A stretch of 20,758 nucleotides of DNA from positions 106,075 to 126,832 of the forward strand of contig NW_019091402.1 of assembly GCF_001949145.1 (NCBI RefSeq), written 5' to 3'. The notes beneath the pieces are model-generated. The model saw only the letters and a list, made by a program, of their open reading frames with translations. It was not told the DNA's origin and searched no databases. The DNA comes from Acanthaster planci. Lineage: Eukaryota; Echinodermata; Asteroidea; Valvatida; Acanthasteridae. Shown here one piece after another: positions 20,601 through 20,758 of this stretch; position 1 is the stretch's first letter; each line of letters begins with the position of its first letter. A program made the position numbers and the translations under genes.

Positions 20601-20758
20601 TTGAGTTAATTATGCGTTGCTAACAAGTTAGTTTATAATTTGTCATGATATTTGCTCCTTCATTTTCTTTAGAGTAATGCAACATTTTGTCACACCCGGA
20701 CGAGAGCTTTGGCGTTTGTTCATCAGAGCTCAAATTACTACATGTATTCGCTAAAACA
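17585..20758 (+). CDS. IFIT-like tetratricopeptide repeat gene, frame-disrupted, 3' end outside the window
   Basis: Exons: 17585..17604, 18091..19533 (frame break near 18650), 19648..20058 (or from 19678), 20413..20580, 20673..>20758. Exon 2 opens with the IFIT N-terminal signature HCHFTWNL, then helical TPR-type repeats over about 480 residues, the length of a whole vertebrate IFIT. The IFIT family, as known from vertebrates, uses a TPR superhelix to bind non-self RNA ends or protein partners in the cytosol during antiviral defence; this gene's function is inferred from that. Vertebrate IFIT genes likewise have a tiny first coding exon and one large exon. The extra exons 3–5 add at least ~220 residues that I cannot assign. 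The frame break could be a sequencing error, an allele or real decay. Confidence 0.65.
17605..18090 (+). other. First intron of the IFIT-like gene
   Basis: A 486-base intron from GTAAGT to CAACTCAATTTAG. Nothing else is visible in it. Confidence 0.55.
18091..18650 (+). CDS. IFIT-like exon 2, 5' part (before the frame break)
   Basis: About 187 codons. HCHFTWNL (residues 25–32) is the strongest family marker. The stretch WDVCTARAFLDESDKLIKQA and the later ETALELFEVAIKNFKK read as TPR helix pairs, and VPVGFLYGAGLATGR resembles the FGxGLA..R segment that ends a repeat in IFITs. Downstream of this segment the frame stops making sense and the next frame takes over. Confidence 0.7.
18654..19533 (+). 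CDS. IFIT-like exon 2, 3' part (after the frame break)
   Basis: About 293 codons in the −1 frame relative to the 5' part, starting near ALQNKEKAEKLYEDCLQQS, a good TPR helix. More TPR-like helices follow (HYQDTGLSIELGILRYQNFK, FEEAEEVFLQL, LNLSLTYLKTGRQKELQTLL). A Ser/Thr/Gln-rich linker (about 19270–19410) then interrupts before a last helical part (SYREAVRCGSLVARLELIRL). The exon ends in phase 0 at CTCCAG|GTACGT. Confidence 0.7.
19272..19410 (+). repeat. Degenerate repeat in the IFIT-like Ser/Thr/Gln linker
   Basis: The encoded linker repeats TTLDQGTQN as TTLDQDTQH about 28 residues later, each followed by a Ser/Thr-rich stretch (SSASTLPEES, STPSTIQLDS). It looks like an internally duplicated, disordered insertion between TPR helices. 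Such linkers are not typical of vertebrate IFITs. Confidence 0.6.
19648..20058 (+). CDS. IFIT-like exon 3: unidentified C-terminal extension
   Basis: Open in the frame that continues phase 0 from 19533. Acceptor choices are TTGACTTTCCAG at 19647 and TTCTTGTAATTTAATGCAG at 19677; they differ by ten residues and both are phase 0. TTTTAG at 19586 gives the wrong phase. The 127–137 residues include an acidic segment (EGELELDGREELEEITSSDE) and an amphipathic AADCCLKLRPLLDGIVDRF. The exon ends in phase 0 at CAGG|GTAAAT. The family is not recognised. Confidence 0.55.
20059..20412 (+). other. Intron in the IFIT-like gene's extension
   Basis: A 354-base phase 0 intron ending in TGCTTCCTTATACAG. Nothing else is visible in it. 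Confidence 0.55.
20413..20580 (+). CDS. IFIT-like exon 4: unidentified C-terminal extension
   Basis: A phase 0–0 exon of 56 codons with a mostly charged, helical composition (TEELGLEEETKNQ, ...ELKKRLNTIF, DRNYPELWNQLLK). The donor is AAG|GTATAA. It is cleanly spliced in phase with exons 3 and 5, which supports a real continuing gene, but no domain is recognised. Confidence 0.55.
20673..20758 (+). CDS. IFIT-like exon 5 (partial, cut by the window edge)
   Basis: It begins after a strong TTCATTTTCTTTAG acceptor in phase 0 and reads openly to the edge (SNATFCHTRTRALAFVHQSS and on). The gene continues beyond the window. Confidence 0.5.

Overview
This window is eukaryotic. Its genes are split by short GT–AG introns, mostly 150–500 bases, and AT-rich intergenic DNA carries eroded mobile elements. 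The neighbours are an FGFR/RET-type receptor tyrosine kinase with invertebrate-style ectodomain modules and an IFIT-like gene. Together they point to an invertebrate animal. Amphioxus (Branchiostoma) is my leading guess, but the species cannot be proven from the sequence alone.

Layout, all genes on the + strand. (1) Positions 1–528 hold the last two exons of an unidentified gene. (2) Positions 1047–1446 and 2276–2896 are a diverged direct duplication. Each copy ends with a TATA-like box, a short conserved stretch and a CAG|GT splice donor, so it looks like a duplicated promoter plus non-coding first exon. (3) Positions 3728–14862 are a complete receptor tyrosine kinase gene that I could assemble exon by exon into a 671-codon reading frame (668 with an alternative donor). 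Its order is signal peptide, WSC domain, one Sushi/CCP domain, S/T/N-rich stalk, transmembrane helix, and kinase with an FGFR-like intron layout. All ectodomain exons are phase 1–1. (4) Two large introns (4414–8744 and 8982–10670) separate the ectodomain exons. The first holds a tRNA-derived SINE in a fold-back arrangement, a ~1.2 kb terminal-inverted-repeat element that is CpG-rich, a Tc1-like transposase relic and a 214-bp MITE. (5) Positions 14863–17584 are intergenic, with a possible hAT-like MITE and a TATA box. (6) From 17585 to the window end lies an IFIT-like TPR gene with a tiny first coding exon, a large second exon carrying the family's N-terminal CHFTW motif, a frame disruption near 18650, and at least three further exons that run off the right edge and extend the protein beyond normal IFIT length.

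The kinase would sense an extracellular, possibly carbohydrate or protein, ligand and signal through tyrosine phosphorylation. Two pYxN motifs suggest Grb2 docking. The IFIT-like gene suggests innate antiviral RNA-binding or TPR scaffold function. Nothing in the sequence shows that the two genes work together; their adjacency may be chance.
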